The notes under the pieces: model-generated
Database searches by the model: none
The model's input: only the letters and a program-made list of their open reading frames with translations
What the model was told of the DNA's origin: nothing
Shown here: positions 14,178-14,665 of the stretch, one piece after another
How the letters are laid out: every line of letters begins with the position of its first letter
Numbering within the stretch: the stretch's first letter is position 1
Made by a program: the position numbers and the translations under genes
From: Bacteroidota bacterium
GTDB taxonomy: Bacteria > Bacteroidota > Bacteroidia > Chitinophagales > Chitinophagaceae
Length of the DNA stretch: 14,665 bases
NCBI GenBank assembly: GCA_023386395.1
Contig: JAEWJV010000049.1
Location: 1 to 14,665 of the forward strand
Direction of reading: 5' to 3'

Positions 14178-14665
14178 ATGAGTGAACATATTATGAAGCC
14201 TTATATGAGGCTTGCAGGCTTGGAATCTTTAACCATCAGACCCGAATCAAATTTTGTAAATATCGGTGAACGTACAAATGTTACAGGGTCAAAAAAGTTC
14301 GCAAGATTAGTTCGTGAAAATAAATACGAAGAGGCGTTAAGCGTTGCCAGGCAACAGGTGGAAAACGGCGCACAGGTATTGGACGTAAACATGGATGATG
14401 CATTGCTCGATGGCGTTCAGGCAATAACAACCTTTCTAAACCTGCTGCAAAGCGAACCCGATATTGCCCGCATTCCAATAATGATAGATTCATCAAAGTT
14501 TGAGATTATTGAAGCAGGCTTAAAATGCGTGCAGGGCAAGTGTATTGTAAATTCCATTTCATTAAAAGAAGGCGAGGAAAAATTTATCAGCCAGGCCGAA
14601 ACCTGTAAAATGTATGGTGCGGCAGTGGTGGTAATGGCTTTTGATGAAAACGGGCAGGCAGATAC
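14178..14665 (+). CDS. metH: Methionine synthase, folate/cobalamin module (split MetH, part 2; partial)
   Basis: The frame runs from ATG 14178 to the right edge without a stop (162 codons visible). It is a pterin-binding domain of cobalamin-dependent methionine synthase: [18 protein letters not shown] (28-45), [19 protein letters not shown] (61-79), IPIMIDSS (97-104), [17 protein letters not shown] (115-131) and [17 protein letters not shown] to the edge. It should bind methyltetrahydrofolate; the cobalamin-binding and SAM-reactivation domains are expected beyond the window. It lies in a different frame from part 1 with a five-base gap. The family-typical linker residues at its start argue for a true split rather than a frameshift, since the second ORF has its own ATG and the first ends in an ordinary way. 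Confidence 0.94.
   Translation, partial: MSEHIMKPYMRLAGLESLTIRPESNFVNIGERTNVTGSKKFARLVRENKYEEALSVARQQVENGAQVLDVNMDDALLDGVQAITTFLNLLQSEPDIARIPIMIDSSKFEIIEAGLKCVQGKCIVNSISLKEGEEKFISQAETCKMYGAAVVVMAFDENGQAD

Noticed and set aside
14165..14185. Frameshift or pseudogene explanation for the two metH parts
   Set aside because: Each ORF has its own start, and the break falls at a natural domain boundary with intact motifs on both sides.

Overview
The window looks like chromosomal core sequence from a Bacteroidota bacterium, most likely Chitinophagaceae or a close relative. The evidence is AT-rich DNA, -7 boxes of the TAnnTTTG type, few Shine-Dalgarno sites, families largely confined to or typical of the phylum (DUF3078, DUF1543), and a methionine synthase split into two genes. 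The genus is not determinable from the sequence alone. No insertion sequence, phage, CRISPR array, tRNA or rRNA was seen.

Layout. Left part (1-5051): a truncated endonuclease/exonuclease/phosphatase-fold protein (minus) diverges from a DUF488 protein (plus). A DEAD-box RNA helicase with a DbpA-type C-terminal RNA-binding domain (minus) follows, then a DUF1543 protein and a phytanoyl-CoA-dioxygenase-like enzyme (both plus). Middle (5052-6418): a DinB-fold protein and glutamate racemase form a minus-strand pair. Sulfur region (about 6636-11839, plus): a regulatory leader is followed by uroporphyrinogen-III C-methyltransferase, the flavoprotein and hemoprotein subunits of NADPH sulfite reductase, and a siroheme synthase of the CysG N-terminal/Met8 type. 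Right part: an outer-membrane DUF3078 protein (minus), then the homocysteine-binding half of split MetH and the start of its folate/B12 half (plus, running off the edge).

How the genes work together. The four-gene operon is a self-contained sulfite-to-sulfide module. The two outer genes make siroheme, and the two inner genes make the reductase that needs it. Sulfide feeds cysteine synthesis, and split MetH makes methionine nearby.

The most interesting feature lies in front of this operon. A 23-residue leader ORF (6661-6732) carries six consecutive sulfur amino-acid codons, Met-Cys-Cys-Cys-Met-Cys. Three mutually exclusive RNA pairings can be drawn by hand: 6669-6677 with 6708-6716, 6708-6720 with 6763-6773, and an 11-bp intrinsic terminator at 6762-6788. 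This is the architecture of a trp-type ribosome-mediated attenuator, apparently sensing cysteine and possibly methionine. It is not a generic annotation and I do not know of a described example for this operon in this phylum.
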